From an uncultured Lachnospiraceae bacterium (GTDB taxonomy: Bacteria; Bacillota; Clostridia; Lachnospirales; Lachnospiraceae): a DNA stretch of 64,000 nt. Below, in pieces: positions 28,553 through 38,634 of this stretch; within the stretch, counting starts at the first letter, position 1, and every line of letters starts with the position of its first letter. A program made the position numbers and the translations under genes. Location: positions 30,910-94,909 of the forward strand of contig ONHB01000009.1 of NCBI GenBank assembly GCA_900317505.1. The letters run 5' to 3'. The notes beneath the pieces are model-generated. The model was given only the letters and a program-made list of their open reading frames with translations, made no database searches and was not told the DNA's origin.

Positions 28553-29101
28553 CTACGCAAGCTGTATTTTTAAAAGCTGCCGTTTCAGCTCTTCTAATTT
28601 TGTTGCCACACTGCTGTCTACCACACGGTCCTTGATACGGATCACCATGCCTCCGATCAGACTTTCATCGATCTGATAGTGCATTTCCATTTCCCGGTAT
28701 CCGGTTGACTCTAAAAGTCTGGCGGTCACAGCCTCTTTTTGTGCTGCATTTAATTCGATCGGTGTTGTAACATATGCCACACCGATGCCTTTATACTCTT
28801 TTACTGTGGAGATGAAATATTCCAAGATATCCCGAATTTCCCCGAAACGGTCCTTTTTCACGACAATCGTCAGAAAACCGGTCATTTCATCACTGACACG
28901 CCCTTTAAAAATATTCTGGATGATCTCAATTTTTTCTTCTTTGAGGATCTTGGGATGTGTCATCAGTTCAAATAATTTGGGATTTTGTAAAAAAGCCTCT
29001 AAAACAGCATCTGCCTCTTCCAGTAAGGAATCAACGGCCTGCTTGTCCAAAGCTGTTTCAAATAACGCATCTCCGTAGGTTTTTGAAATCAGCTTAGCCA
29101 T
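28553..29101 (-). CDS. atpH: ATP synthase delta subunit
   Basis: 182 residues. It begins MAKLISKTYGDALFE and ends with the family segment DESLIGGMVIRIKDRVVDSSVATKLEEL. It links F1 to the peripheral stalk. Its start overlaps the end of atpF by 13 bp, so the two are translationally coupled. Confidence 0.96.
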   Translation of the reverse strand: MAKLISKTYGDALFETALDKQAVDSLLEEADAVLEAFLQNPKLFELMTHPKILKEEKIEIIQNIFKGRVSDEMTGFLTIVVKKDRFGEIRDILEYFISTVKEYKGIGVAYVTTPIELNAAQKEAVTARLLESTGYREMEMHYQIDESLIGGMVIRIKDRVVDSSVATKLEELKRQLLKIQLA

Positions 29102-29655
29102 GTGCTCTCACCTATTTCCTTTAATGTTTCATCAATTAAGCTGTCCTGAACCGTTGTATCAATTGAAGCTTTTACAACCTTTCCGGCCATTACGCTTGCA
29201 AGATTGATCATTTCCTTCTTGACATCATCAGCAACCTTCTGTTTTTCAAGCTCGGCTTCTTTGTTGGCTCTTGCAATAATTTCCGCTGCCTCAGCCTTGG
29301 CCTTTGCCACGATCTGATCCTGGGTCTTTAATGCTTTTGCCCTTGCTTCGCTCAGAATGTTTTCTGCTTCTTTATTGATGTCCTTTAATTTTTCTTCGTA
29401 TTCCAGCTTTAATGCATTGGCATTTTCCTTGTCTTCCTTGGCGCTGTCCAAGTCATTCTGGATCTTTTCCTGACGGTTGCGTAACAGATTGCGCACCGGA
29501 TCAAATAAAAGATTGGACGCGATAAGGAACAAGAAAAAGACCGCAATGATCATGAGCCCTGCATCATGCAGCAGCTGGAAATCCAAATCGAACAGTCTCG
29601 TCATCTCTGTCTGCTCCGACAAGAGAATGAATCCTGTGCTCACTAACGTATTCAA
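29089..29655 (-). CDS. atpF: ATP synthase b subunit
   Basis: 188 residues from TTG 29655, nine bases after AAAGGAGG. One membrane helix (about 31-50, LLHDAGLMIIAVFFLFLIAS) and then a long charged helix for the peripheral stalk. A single b gene is present, so the stalk should be a homodimer. The unusually long stretch before the helix might instead begin at the internal ATG 18 codons in, but that has no ribosome site. Confidence 0.93.
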   Translation of the reverse strand: MNTLVSTGFILLSEQTEMTRLFDLDFQLLHDAGLMIIAVFFLFLIASNLLFDPVRNLLRNRQEKIQNDLDSAKEDKENANALKLEYEEKLKDINKEAENILSEARAKALKTQDQIVAKAKAEAAEIIARANKEAELEKQKVADDVKKEMINLASVMAGKVVKASIDTTVQDSLIDETLKEIGESTWLS

Positions 29656-29692
29656 GTCTTAAGCCTCCTTTCTGTTTTGATAAAAAAGGCTT

Positions 29693-29989
<297 letters not shown>

Positions 29990-30047
29990 TTATCATCTTT
30001 TTCGATGATTCACACGCTCATCAACGTGTTTTCAAAAAATGTGTTTC

Positions 30048-30767
30048 CTACGATTCGCCAATCGCATCTGTAACATATGTCATCGTCAGCATACAGAATA
30101 CATAAGTCTGAATTGCTCCCGAGAACAAATCGAAGTACACATGAAGTGCAGCCGGCCAGATGATCGCTATTTTGGATAATAAAGCATATACCAAAGCTAA
30201 CATTACCGTACCGGACAATACGTTTGCAAACAAACGCAGTGACAATGAAATCGGAACCGCTATATCACCGATCATATTAATCGGTGCCCAAAACGGCCAT
30301 GGATCGCACAAGCCCTTGATAACACCACTGATATGCTGATGCTTAAACTTGTTGAAATGGATAATACAGAATGTCATAATACCCAGCGCAAGCGTGACAC
30401 CGTAGTCAGCTGTAGGCGGACGCAGTCCAAACAGTCCGGAAATATTGCTGATCAGGATAAAGATAAAAATGGTGCCAATATAATTTGCAAACTTGGCAGC
30501 ATTTTTGCCCATGGTAGAAGATACCATACCGTCAAGCATTTCCACGATCAGTTCTACTGCATTGAGAAATCCTTTGGGCACATCCCCTGCTTTTTTGACT
30601 GCCCTGTTTGCCGCAATACAAAAACCGATGATCAGCAAAAATACAATCAAAACACAGACATGTGTTGTTGTTATCCATACAGTCTGTCCGAACAGCTTAT
30701 AGGAGAAAACTCCGTGGATCATAAAATCAATGTCCGCACCGCCGGATAACAAAATGCCCTGCCCCAT
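30048..30767 (-). CDS. atpB: ATP synthase a subunit
   Basis: 239 residues from ATG 30767, decided by AGGAGGTGA just upstream. About five to six membrane helices. The essential Arg lies in SLSLRLFANVLSG (about 175), and TYVTDAIGES closes the protein. It forms the ion half-channels facing the c ring. It follows the subunit I gene by four bases. Confidence 0.96.
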   Translation of the reverse strand: MGQGILLSGGADIDFMIHGVFSYKLFGQTVWITTTHVCVLIVFLLIIGFCIAANRAVKKAGDVPKGFLNAVELIVEMLDGMVSSTMGKNAAKFANYIGTIFIFILISNISGLFGLRPPTADYGVTLALGIMTFCIIHFNKFKHQHISGVIKGLCDPWPFWAPINMIGDIAVPISLSLRLFANVLSGTVMLALVYALLSKIAIIWPAALHVYFDLFSGAIQTYVFCMLTMTYVTDAIGES

Positions 30768-30771
30768 ACAT

Positions 30772-31158
30772 TCACCTCCTAAATAATTTATGTGTAAACG
30801 GCGCAAGATACGCCGACACCTTCAATGAGATCATGCCGATAAACGCAGCTATCGGACTTGCAAAATTAAATATCATCAAAATCCCCAGTACAACAAGCTC
30901 CACTCCATAGCGGAACGCGCTTCCCTTCTGCATCCGTCTCGTCGCGGTCCCCTCGTCATAATCAACCGCCTGCGCAATGCCTTTTGCCATATGACAGGCC
31001 GAAAATACGGCACAGCAAAGTCCGATCAGAAGTCCTAACGCATAATACAGCTTCTGTTGCACAAAAAAAATGGGAATGATCAGCGCAATAATTCCAAAAA
31101 TCACTATGCCGATCACTAAATCCGGTAAAGCATCATTGCCTCTAAATATCTTTTTCAT
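30772..31158 (-). CDS. ATP synthase subunit I-like membrane protein
   Basis: 128 residues from ATG 31158 (AAGGATAG upstream). Three to four hydrophobic helices with charged loops: LVIGIVIFGIIALIIP, LYYALGLLIGLCCAVF, GVELVVLGILMIF. Position between AtpZ and AtpB and the topology fit the AtpI assembly factor of F1Fo operons, which helps c-ring assembly. Primary sequence is weakly conserved in this family. Its start overlaps the end of the upstream gene by 17 bp. Confidence 0.75.
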   Translation of the reverse strand: MKKIFRGNDALPDLVIGIVIFGIIALIIPIFFVQQKLYYALGLLIGLCCAVFSACHMAKGIAQAVDYDEGTATRRMQKGSAFRYGVELVVLGILMIFNFASPIAAFIGMISLKVSAYLAPFTHKLFRR

Positions 31159-31477
31159 GTTTACTATCCTTATTGTCATCTTGAGGGATATTTATACATT
31201 CGGCATCATGAAAAGATGTCCGGTGCCTGTGGTCAGCCGTATTTTTACGCCTGTCCCGGCTGGGCGGCCCACTAAATATCTTTTTGGAAAAGACATATAC
31301 ATTTCTGCCTCCGGCCAAAGCACCGATAAAGAAAAAGAGAATCATAAAAAAAGACGTGCCTAAATGCTTATCCAGAAAAATACCGATAAAAGAACAGGCA
31401 AAAATCGGAACAAGCATGTTAATCCCAAACTGGGTAATCATCGCAAGAGAACGATATACATTTTTGTGATATTTCAT
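31142..31477 (-). CDS. AtpZ/AtpI-like small membrane protein
   Basis: 111 residues. Two membrane helices (about 15-35, 43-62) with GIFLDKHLGTSFFMILFFFIGALAGGRN, the pattern of the putative F0F1 ATPase subunit family PF09527 (AtpZ), which interacts with AtpI and is linked to Mg2+/Ca2+ handling. The last ~45 residues are hydrophilic, His/Asp/Lys-rich and longer than usual; that part overlaps the next gene and may be only loosely constrained. First gene of the atp operon. Confidence 0.8.
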   Translation of the reverse strand: MKYHKNVYRSLAMITQFGINMLVPIFACSFIGIFLDKHLGTSFFMILFFFIGALAGGRNVYVFSKKIFSGPPSRDRRKNTADHRHRTSFHDAECINIPQDDNKDSKHEKDI

Positions 31478-31575
31478 CTAACGCTCCCTTTGTCCTTTCT
31501 GTTTCCCAACAATACAAAACCCCATTTATTTCATATTTGAAATAAGTCTGTAATCTCATCCGCAGACTTAAAATC

Positions 31576-31604
31576 ATTATACTAATTTTTATACAAAGAG
31601 TCTA
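31576..31604 (-). promoter_or_regulatory. Putative atp operon promoter
   Basis: Minus strand TAGACT (31599-31604), 17 bp, TATAAT (31576-31581), about 95 bp before the first gene. Confidence 0.55.
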
Positions 31605-31728
31605 GCATTGACTTTTCCATTTCTACAAAGTACTATGAAAAAAATCCAATTCATATAAACAATTCAAGATAATCCGATGACCGGCCTCCCAGACAACCGG
31701 CAAAGGCATCATCAAAAGGAGCAGACAT

Positions 31729-32223
31729 ATGAAAGAACCCGTTTTATACCGAAAAAGACTCATCCCTCAAGAATGTATCTGCCTCAAGGATGATGAGATC
31801 ATCTTTTTTTCCGATACACAAAAGCGCCTCGTCACCAAATGGCATGCAATCCGGCCGCGCAAAGATCTGCACCACGGCTATTCTGCCTATTTCTGGAACG
31901 AGGGCTTTAAAGTCAGTAAATTTTATTCTGCTGAAAATAATCTTTTATATTGGTACTGCGATATCATCGATACTGATTATGACAAAGAGCAGGGCACCTT
32001 TGTTGCAACCGATCTGCTTTCCGATGTCCTGATCTATCCCGACGGCTTTGTAAAGGTCGTAGACCTTGCGGAGATCACCGAGGCCTATGATAAAGGACTG
32101 TTGTCCCTCGATCTGATGAAGGCCGCCATCAACCGGCTTGATCATCTGCTTTCGCTCATCTATTCCGGGCAGTTCAGAGCCTGCCAGGATTTCCTCGATG
32201 ACATTGAAAAAAATAATCAGTAA
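31729..32223 (+). CDS. DUF402-family protein
   Basis: 164 residues. LLYWYCDIIDTDYD, VATDLLSDVLIYPDGFVKVVDLAEI and AYDKGLLSLDLM follow the DUF402 pattern (FYxDI, DLxLDVxxxPDG, LDxxEx), a family of metal-dependent nucleoside diphosphate/triphosphate phosphatases in Firmicutes and archaea. Substrate is not predictable. AAAAGGAG precedes the ATG. It overlaps the end of the converging hydrolase gene by seven bases. Confidence 0.8.
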   Translation: MKEPVLYRKRLIPQECICLKDDEIIFFSDTQKRLVTKWHAIRPRKDLHHGYSAYFWNEGFKVSKFYSAENNLLYWYCDIIDTDYDKEQGTFVATDLLSDVLIYPDGFVKVVDLAEITEAYDKGLLSLDLMKAAINRLDHLLSLIYSGQFRACQDFLDDIEKNNQ

Positions 32224-33365
32224 AAAATATGTCCGCCGATCTGTATTCCGGTAAGCCCCGGAATCGGGGTTCTGAAAAACAGACAGTTGCCGACCGGCGC
32301 TGATCCTGCCATGGCATCCTGTGCCGCAGCATAACAGGACTGCGTCGCCTTATGATTGGCAAGTGCAATGGCAAAACGTCCGCTGCCAACCGGTGAAAAC
32401 TGGCGGTTCTGGTAAATAACCTCCAATATGGTATTGGGGAAAACCGAGCTCTTTACACGGTTCATGACAACATTGCCCACCGCAACCTGACCGATGTACG
32501 GCTGATTGCCCGCCTCACAATAGATGATCGCGGCTAAAAGATCGATATCTCCGGATGCAAACGTGATCGAAGACAGGTCTGAAAAACCGGCTGCCATGGC
32601 CTGTTTGGTCAGGGCATTTTCTTCTTTCAATTTGGCCTGCAAGGTCGCGATATCATTTTCACTCTCCTCGGCCTTTTGTTCATATGCCAGCAGCTCTGCC
32701 TCTTTTTTGGAAATCTGATCCTGATAGTCAGCCACATTGAGACTGGCCTCATTTACCATCCCGGATACTTCATCCTGTTTGGCAAGTGCCTGTTCCTGCA
32801 GTGCACTAAGCGCCACACGTTCATCCACAATGCTCTGTTCATCATTTTGGATCGTTTCCTGGATCGTCATGTACTCTTCCAGCATTTCCCTGTCATACTG
32901 TGACATTCTTTCCACATATTCGGTTTTATTTAAAAAATCTGCAAAGCTTTCTGCATTGAAAAACAATTCCAGATAAGCAGAATCGCCTCTCTCATACATA
33001 AACTTGATCCGCTTTTTCATCGCGTCATACTGCTCAGCTTCACGTTCCTTGGCAGTTTCAAGCTCTTTTTGCTTTTCCACAAGCGCATTTTCCTTTTGGG
33101 TGATCAGATCCTCAATCCCGGCAAGCTCACTGCTCGTCTGCAAAAGCTCGTCATTTAACTGATCCAGATAGGTCTGAAGTCCCGCACGCTCCTCGTTCAG
33201 GTCCCCAAGGTCTCCCTGTACCTGTTCAGCCTTTTTTTCAGCCTGATCCTTTTCCCTTTGTGCCTGCTGCAGCTTTCCATATGTAGATGCATCCACCCTG
33301 ACCGTTGTAGCCAAAAACAGACATGCACATGCTACAACGATCAGACATAACCACTTTCTTCTCAA
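32217..33365 (-). CDS. Coiled-coil cell wall hydrolase with SleB domain
   Basis: 382 residues. Signal peptide (about 1-26), then a long coiled coil (about 30-260) like the N-terminal part of CwlO/PcsB hydrolases, which FtsEX controls. The C-terminus (about 270-380) is a SleB-type domain: LLAAIIYCEAGNQPYIGQVAVGN with the catalytic Glu, VMNRVKSSVFPNTILEVIY, and the final GGHIFY. SleB enzymes are lytic transglycosylases of spore cortex; the coiled-coil fusion suggests a regulated vegetative or spore hydrolase. Confidence 0.85.
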   Translation of the reverse strand: MRRKWLCLIVVACACLFLATTVRVDASTYGKLQQAQREKDQAEKKAEQVQGDLGDLNEERAGLQTYLDQLNDELLQTSSELAGIEDLITQKENALVEKQKELETAKEREAEQYDAMKKRIKFMYERGDSAYLELFFNAESFADFLNKTEYVERMSQYDREMLEEYMTIQETIQNDEQSIVDERVALSALQEQALAKQDEVSGMVNEASLNVADYQDQISKKEAELLAYEQKAEESENDIATLQAKLKEENALTKQAMAAGFSDLSSITFASGDIDLLAAIIYCEAGNQPYIGQVAVGNVVMNRVKSSVFPNTILEVIYQNRQFSPVGSGRFAIALANHKATQSCYAAAQDAMAGSAPVGNCLFFRTPIPGLTGIQIGGHIFY

Positions 33366-33402
33366 TACCTGATCCTTCTTTAAAACTTCCTGATAGCTGT
33401 AT

Positions 33403-33888
33403 TTACAAATTTAATTCGATTTTTTTACCGGAATGCCGGTACTCGTGATATTCCACGCCTGCCGCATCAAACATCCTTCTGGAGGCAATGCTTGCCGGTG
33501 TATCCTTGTATTTGTCGGAAGCATAGATGACCCGTTTGATTCCGGCCTGGATAATGGCCTTCGCACATTCGTTGCACGGGAACAGGGACACATACAGCGA
33601 TGCCCCCTCCAAGCTTCCGCCGCGGTAATTTAAAATAGCATTTAATTCACTGTGCGCCACAAAAGAATACTTTGTCTCAAGCACCGCACCTTCCCTCGCC
33701 CATGGAAAGAGATCATCGGAGCAGCCATTGGGGAAACCGTTATATCCCATGGACAAAATCCTGTGATCTTTTCCGACAATACAGGCTCCGACCTGTGTAT
33801 TGGGGTCCTTGGATCTCATGCCGGAAAGCATGGAAACTCCCATAAAATATTCATCCCATGAAATATAATCTTTTCTCTGTCCTGCCAT
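33403..33888 (-). CDS. dCMP deaminase-family protein (ComEB-like)
   Basis: 161 residues from ATG 33888 (GGAGGT six bases upstream). Zinc-dependent deaminase marks: HSELNAI (about 80) in place of the commoner HAE, and PCNECAKAI (about 107). DPNTQVGACIVGKDHRILSMGYNGFP is the substrate-side motif of dCMP deaminases. It would turn dCMP into dUMP for thymidylate synthesis. It lies 18 bp after upp, so it is probably part of the nucleotide-salvage unit. Confidence 0.9.
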   Translation of the reverse strand: MAGQRKDYISWDEYFMGVSMLSGMRSKDPNTQVGACIVGKDHRILSMGYNGFPNGCSDDLFPWAREGAVLETKYSFVAHSELNAILNYRGGSLEGASLYVSLFPCNECAKAIIQAGIKRVIYASDKYKDTPASIASRRMFDAAGVEYHEYRHSGKKIELNL

Positions 33889-33906
33889 ACCCAACCTCCG
33901 ATTATA

Positions 33907-34536
33907 CTATTTTGTTCCGAAAATACGGTCTCCGGCATCACCAAGACCCGGAACAATATAGCTGTGCTCATTTAATTTTTCATCCAGGGCACCGATATAC
34001 ATATCCACATCCGGATGTGCTTTCTTCATAGCCTCTACACCTTCGGGAGCAGCAATGATACACATAAAGTGAATATTTTTGCAGCCCTTATCCTTTAACA
34101 TCTGGATAGCTGCCACACTGGAACCACCTGTTGCAAGCATGGGATCTACCACGAAAACTTCTCTTTCGTTGCAGTCAGCCGGCAGCTTGCAGTAATACTC
34201 AACCGGTTTTACGGTAACGGGATCTCTGTACAGACCGATGTGGCCGACCTTTGCAGAGGGGATCAGCTGGAGCATTCCGTCTACCATACCAAGTCCTGCT
34301 CTTAAAATCGGAACAACGGCCAGCTTTTTGCCTTTCAGCTCCTTGACAGTTGTCTTGCAGATGGGTGTCTCGATCTCCACATCATCAAGCTGCAGATCTC
34401 TGGTTGCTTCATAACAGATCAGCATGGCGATCTCACTGATCGTCTGTCTGAAATCCTTGGTTCCTGTCTCTTTTCTTCTGATCAATCCAATCTTGTGCTG
34501 AATCAGCGGATGATCCATTACTACTACTTTACTCAT
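33907..34536 (-). CDS. upp: Uracil phosphoribosyltransferase
   Basis: 209 residues, full length. It has the 5-phosphoribosyl loop [12 protein letters not shown] (about 129-140), [12 protein letters not shown] and the C-terminal uracil loop [12 protein letters not shown]. It forms UMP from uracil and PRPP. Upstream neighbours rpiB and the TsaC/Sua5 gene, and an atp operon nearby, repeat the Bacillus upp-region order. Confidence 0.97.
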   Translation of the reverse strand: MSKVVVMDHPLIQHKIGLIRRKETGTKDFRQTISEIAMLICYEATRDLQLDDVEIETPICKTTVKELKGKKLAVVPILRAGLGMVDGMLQLIPSAKVGHIGLYRDPVTVKPVEYYCKLPADCNEREVFVVDPMLATGGSSVAAIQMLKDKGCKNIHFMCIIAAPEGVEAMKKAHPDVDMYIGALDEKLNEHSYIVPGLGDAGDRIFGTK

Positions 34537-34590
34537 TTTCTTATCCTCCTGTATCTTGCTCTTTTTATTTATGGTTTATGAAAAGTTAAT

Positions 34591-35019
34591 TTATGATTCG
34601 ATTGCGTCTATTCTTCTCTGGTGTCTTTCTTCACCGGAGAACTCTGTGTTTAAAAAAGTATCCACAATCTCCAGAGCAAGATTGGGACCTACAATACCGG
34701 CACCCATTGCCAATACATTGGCATCATTATGAAGGCGTGTCAGCTTGGCTGAAAGTGTATCTGCACACAAAGCTGCCCGGATGCCCTTTACCTTGTTGGC
34801 TGTAATGGAGATGCCGATACCTGTTGTGCAGATGACAATTCCTTTTTCACAGCTTCCGTCAGCAACTGCATTTGCCACGGCCTTTCCATAGGTCGGGTAA
34901 TCGCAGGAGGATTTGTCATAACATCCCAAATCCTTTACTTCCATTCCCTTTTCCTTTAAATGTCTGATCACAAGCTCCTTTAAATCAAAGCCGCCGTGAT
35001 CACTACCGATTGCTATCAT
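34591..35019 (-). CDS. rpiB: Ribose-5-phosphate isomerase B
   Basis: 142 residues. GSDHGGFDLKE (about 5-15), the catalytic Cys in CTTGIGISITANKVKGIRAALC and the HNDANVLAMG strand. It interconverts ribulose-5-phosphate and ribose-5-phosphate, feeding PRPP synthesis and the transketolase pathway in this window. AGGAGG precedes the ATG. Confidence 0.95.
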   Translation of the reverse strand: MIAIGSDHGGFDLKELVIRHLKEKGMEVKDLGCYDKSSCDYPTYGKAVANAVADGSCEKGIVICTTGIGISITANKVKGIRAALCADTLSAKLTRLHNDANVLAMGAGIVGPNLALEIVDTFLNTEFSGEERHQRRIDAIES

Positions 35020-35045
35020 ATCTGTCCTCCTGTATTTTTATCATT

Positions 35046-36107
35046 TTATACGTTGATCACCTTGTGTCCTGCTGCCTTTAAGAGCCGGTTCATGATTGCC
35101 TGCCCCATACCGCTGCAGTCAAAGGATTCTGCAAAAATAACTTCAATCTCTTCATCGTCAAATTCCCGGAGGATCTCATAAAGCCTGCGGGCTATCATTG
35201 CCTCATCCGTTCTTTTTCCGACACTCTTTTTATCACAGTCGCCATAACGTTCAATGGTCTCATCCGTCGCTATGATACCAACCTTTTTATCATCGGCATC
35301 CAGCTGTGAAAGCTCATGGTTGATATAGGAAACCACCTTGTCCGTATCTCCGGCAATAATTGTCAGATCACCCTTGGGCGCATAATGACGGTATTTCATC
35401 CCCGGTGCCTTGGGTGCGATCCCGCTTGCCGCACTTAAGATCGTCTGATCGATCTTAACCTCATCAAAAATATCCTGCAGCATTTCCTCGGTAATATATC
35501 CGGGACGCAGGATAACCGGAATGTCCTCGGTCAGATCTACGATCGTGGATTCCAGTCCGATGTCACAGCTGCCGCCATCCAAGATCATCTCGATCCTGCC
35601 GTCCATATCCTCAAGCACGTAACGTCCGGTTGTCGGTGACGGTCTGCCGGATGTATTGGCACTCGGTGCAGCGATATATCCACCGGAAGCCTTGATCAGC
35701 GCCTGTGCAATGGTATCTGACGGAAAACGTACCGCTACCGTCGAAAGCCCGCCTGTTGTTTCAAGCGGAACAGCATCACTCTTTTGAAAGATCATGGTAA
35801 GCGGTCCCGGCCAGAAATGCTCTGCCAGTATCTTTGCACTTTCCGGTATATAGGATACGATCTTTGGAAGATCCTTTAAGTCCGCAATATGTACGATCAA
35901 TGGATTGTCGGAAGGCCGTCCCTTTGCCGCATATATCTTCCGGGATGACTCCGGATTGAGTGCATCTCCTCCCAGTCCATAAACAGTCTCTGTCGGAAAA
36001 GCCACGAGACCACCGTTTTTAATAATTTCTCCCGCTTCTTTTATGATGGGATCATTTACCAGATCTCTGTCATCGTCTCTGGAAATGACTTCAAAACGCG
36101 TTTTCAT
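35046..36107 (-). CDS. Threonylcarbamoyl-AMP synthase (Sua5/YwlC)
   Basis: 353 residues. The N-terminal YrdC/TsaC domain (about 1-210) has PTETVYGLGGDA, KGRPSDNPLIVHI and SANTSGRPSPT. A C-terminal Sua5 domain of ~130 residues follows a linker, so it is the long Sua5/YwlC form, not short TsaC. It makes the threonylcarbamoyl-AMP used for t6A37 of tRNA. The partner genes (tsaB, D, E) are not in this window. Confidence 0.95.
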   Translation of the reverse strand: MKTRFEVISRDDDRDLVNDPIIKEAGEIIKNGGLVAFPTETVYGLGGDALNPESSRKIYAAKGRPSDNPLIVHIADLKDLPKIVSYIPESAKILAEHFWPGPLTMIFQKSDAVPLETTGGLSTVAVRFPSDTIAQALIKASGGYIAAPSANTSGRPSPTTGRYVLEDMDGRIEMILDGGSCDIGLESTIVDLTEDIPVILRPGYITEEMLQDIFDEVKIDQTILSAASGIAPKAPGMKYRHYAPKGDLTIIAGDTDKVVSYINHELSQLDADDKKVGIIATDETIERYGDCDKKSVGKRTDEAMIARRLYEILREFDDEEIEVIFAESFDCSGMGQAIMNRLLKAAGHKVINV

Positions 36108-36153
36108 CTTATCAACTCCGCTATAATTATCCTAACCCCCATCATAACACAAT

Positions 36154-36840
36154 TTAAAATGCATTGAAATACCTTTGAATGCCCATATAAATCTGAAATG
36201 CCAGTTTTTCCTGATAAGCTTCATCCACAAGCTTTGCAGCATCCTCAGCGTTTGATAAAAAGCCACACTCAACGATCACCGTTGGCATGGCCGATTTTTT
36301 CAAAATATAGTAACTGTCATTGGCTTTCTCCTGTCTTGGAGCATCGACGGAAAGCCCTTCATTAAGCGTATTCTGCAAAATAGCAGCCGCCTGCTGCCCT
36401 TCCTTGGAATTGGCATAATAAAAGCACTGCGGGCCATAAACCGAGCTGTCCTGAAAGCTGTTTTGGTGGATACTGACAACCAGATCCGCCTTTTCCTTTT
36501 CCATTACTTCGATCCTGCGGCGCATATCCTGTGCTTTTTTATTGGAAGCATCCTCATCATAAAGACCATTGTCGGTTGTCCTTGTCAAAACGACATGCAT
36601 GTCAGTCTGTTTTAACAAAGCTTCCAATTTGAGTGCAATGGCAAGATTGACATCCTTTTCAAGTATCTGGCCAATGCCAACCTTTCCGGGATCACAGCCT
36701 CCATGTCCGACATCGATCACAACCGTTGTCTCTTTATCCTGCCGCACAGACAGAGTATATACTGCTGCCTGCTTGGATAAGACAACCATCGCAGCCAGAA
36801 GAAAAACAGCCATCCCCATTCCTATTATCCGCTGTTGCAT
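36154..36840 (-). CDS. cwlD: N-acetylmuramoyl-L-alanine amidase, CwlD-like
   Basis: 228 residues. N-terminal membrane anchor or signal (about 5-25), then an amidase_3 domain. Zinc ligands: His in IDVGHGGCDPG (about 46), Glu in LEKDVNLAIAL, His in VSIHQNSF; catalytic Glu in VIVECGFLSN. Its short, single-domain shape matches CwlD, which starts muramic-lactam formation in spore cortex. The specific sporulation role is inferred from family resemblance and the GH18 spore-type enzyme next to it. Confidence 0.85.
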   Translation of the reverse strand: MQQRIIGMGMAVFLLAAMVVLSKQAAVYTLSVRQDKETTVVIDVGHGGCDPGKVGIGQILEKDVNLAIALKLEALLKQTDMHVVLTRTTDNGLYDEDASNKKAQDMRRRIEVMEKEKADLVVSIHQNSFQDSSVYGPQCFYYANSKEGQQAAAILQNTLNEGLSVDAPRQEKANDSYYILKKSAMPTVIVECGFLSNAEDAAKLVDEAYQEKLAFQIYMGIQRYFNAF

Positions 36841-36907
36841 CTTTCCTCACATCACAAACCTTTTTTAGAATTTATGCATTAAAAGATGCTTATATTCAGA
36901 CAGATGC

Positions 36908-38587
36908 TTATTGCTGTAAATATGCTGCTATTTCATTCCAGATATCTGCTTTTTCCTGTCCCAGTCTCCAGCCTGCGATACCTGCCAGATCATACTGGCT
37001 CATGATATTAAGCTTCACAGCAATGGATTCGCTTTCTTCAAGCCATACCTCATAGTTTGTTCCATCAACCGAAAACTGTGCCTTGTACTGACATGCCGCG
37101 TCATCCCACACAGTTGTCGCACCATTGGCATTGAGGAAATTTTCAATCTCATTCATGCCATAGGCTACCTGTCCGATCTCTCCATTGGTTGTCCACAATC
37201 TGGTATAGAAAGGAATGGCGTTGATAACCTTTGCAGAGGGAACCTGTGATACCGTTTTTTCGATACCGCTCTGTACAAAATCAATGGATGCATTGGAGCC
37301 GACACCGTCTGCTGCGGCAACATGCTCATCATATCCCATGATGATCACATAATCGACTGCCTCGCCCTGTCTTCCTCTGTCATAATTTAACAGATAACCA
37401 TTGTCTGCCGAAAGAATGATTCCATTTTTGTGACATTCAATATATAACTCTCTTAAAAACTGGATATAACCCTTGGCGGCATCTGCGCTGACCGATTCAA
37501 AGTCAACATTGATGCCATCCAGATTGTACTCTAACGCCGTGCTGATCAGACCATTGATCAGGTTTCGTCTGCTTGTGGTATTATTGACCACATCGGCAGT
37601 GGATACTTCTTTGTTGGTAAAGTTGTCTAAAAGTGCCCATACCTGTATGCCTCTGTTGTGCATGGCTGAAACATAGCCTGCATCCGCAAGTGATGAAAAA
37701 TCACCATAGTCATCGCTAAGTGCAAACCAGGTCGGTGAGATCACATTGACGCCCTGTGTGCTGTCAAGCAGGCCCTGTGCATATGCATTGGCATCCTTAT
37801 TGGTCACCATATTCCATACCAGACAGATCTTGCCGTCTCTCTGAAGCGGTGCATACGCCGGTGCAACATAATCCGTCACCGGTGCAGGTGTCACAGGATC
37901 TGTCTCCTCAATCCTTTTATTTTCAACATAGCCGCTGATACCGTCATAGGTAGTCACCAGACTCCAGGTATCCATTTCCTCTACCAGACGCACATCATCG
38001 CCCTTTTGAAGATCTGCCAATATTTCACTCTTAACTCCGCCCAGCACACGGACCTGTGTATCCTTTTTGACGGTAGCATGACGCTCCTCATCCCAGACTG
38101 TATCGATCAGGACACGGTTGGGCTCGCCAAAATACTGACAGGAAAAATTGCTGAATCGTTTGATAAATTCATCAGCCAGATATACGGTATCATTGGCTGC
38201 CAGTGTCAGTGCATAGGCTTCTGATACAAATTCACCGCCAAATGTATAATCCGTGCTTCCGATCGCTGTTGATAACAGTGCAGAATCTGTCGTAAATAAA
38301 AGCTGCTGTTCTGACATATCATAGTAAAAATGATTGTTTAAATTTTGATCTACAAATGAAAACGGGAAATACACATGTCCATCCCTGTAGATGGCATCCT
38401 CTTCGATACGTGTGTCATTGTAAATGATCGCCGTTTCTTCGCCGCCCGATACATTAAAATAGGCATTTAAATCTGCTCTTTCATTTGAATAGGAATACTT
38501 TTCGAGCAGTCCTGTTGAAACTCCGATCAACACAACCACAACAATCAAAGCAACCGCAACCAGTACAGGTACGTGATTTTTTTTCAT
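36908..38587 (-). CDS. Family 18 glycoside hydrolase with SH3-like domain
   Basis: 559 residues. Membrane anchor or signal (about 6-28), then a copper-amine-oxidase-like N-terminal repeat region (about 45-180), an SH3-type wall-binding domain (about 185-240, KKDTQVRVLGG, WSLVTTYDGISGYV) and a GH18 barrel (about 255-555). The catalytic stretch DGINVDFES keeps the proton donor Glu, with Asn in place of the first inner Asp, as in spore-cortex N-acetylglucosaminidases of the SleL/YaaH type. It probably acts on peptidoglycan at the cell or spore surface. Confidence 0.88.
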   Translation of the reverse strand: MKKNHVPVLVAVALIVVVVLIGVSTGLLEKYSYSNERADLNAYFNVSGGEETAIIYNDTRIEEDAIYRDGHVYFPFSFVDQNLNNHFYYDMSEQQLLFTTDSALLSTAIGSTDYTFGGEFVSEAYALTLAANDTVYLADEFIKRFSNFSCQYFGEPNRVLIDTVWDEERHATVKKDTQVRVLGGVKSEILADLQKGDDVRLVEEMDTWSLVTTYDGISGYVENKRIEETDPVTPAPVTDYVAPAYAPLQRDGKICLVWNMVTNKDANAYAQGLLDSTQGVNVISPTWFALSDDYGDFSSLADAGYVSAMHNRGIQVWALLDNFTNKEVSTADVVNNTTSRRNLINGLISTALEYNLDGINVDFESVSADAAKGYIQFLRELYIECHKNGIILSADNGYLLNYDRGRQGEAVDYVIIMGYDEHVAAADGVGSNASIDFVQSGIEKTVSQVPSAKVINAIPFYTRLWTTNGEIGQVAYGMNEIENFLNANGATTVWDDAACQYKAQFSVDGTNYEVWLEESESIAVKLNIMSQYDLAGIAGWRLGQEKADIWNEIAAYLQQ

Positions 38588-38634
38588 ATGTATATCCTCC
38601 GATTTGCTTTTGAATACGAACCTTATCGGAATCG

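Noticed and set aside
32217..32223. Overlap of the DUF402 and SleB-type genes as a sign of frameshift
   Set aside because: The genes converge and overlap by seven bases at their stops; both proteins are complete.
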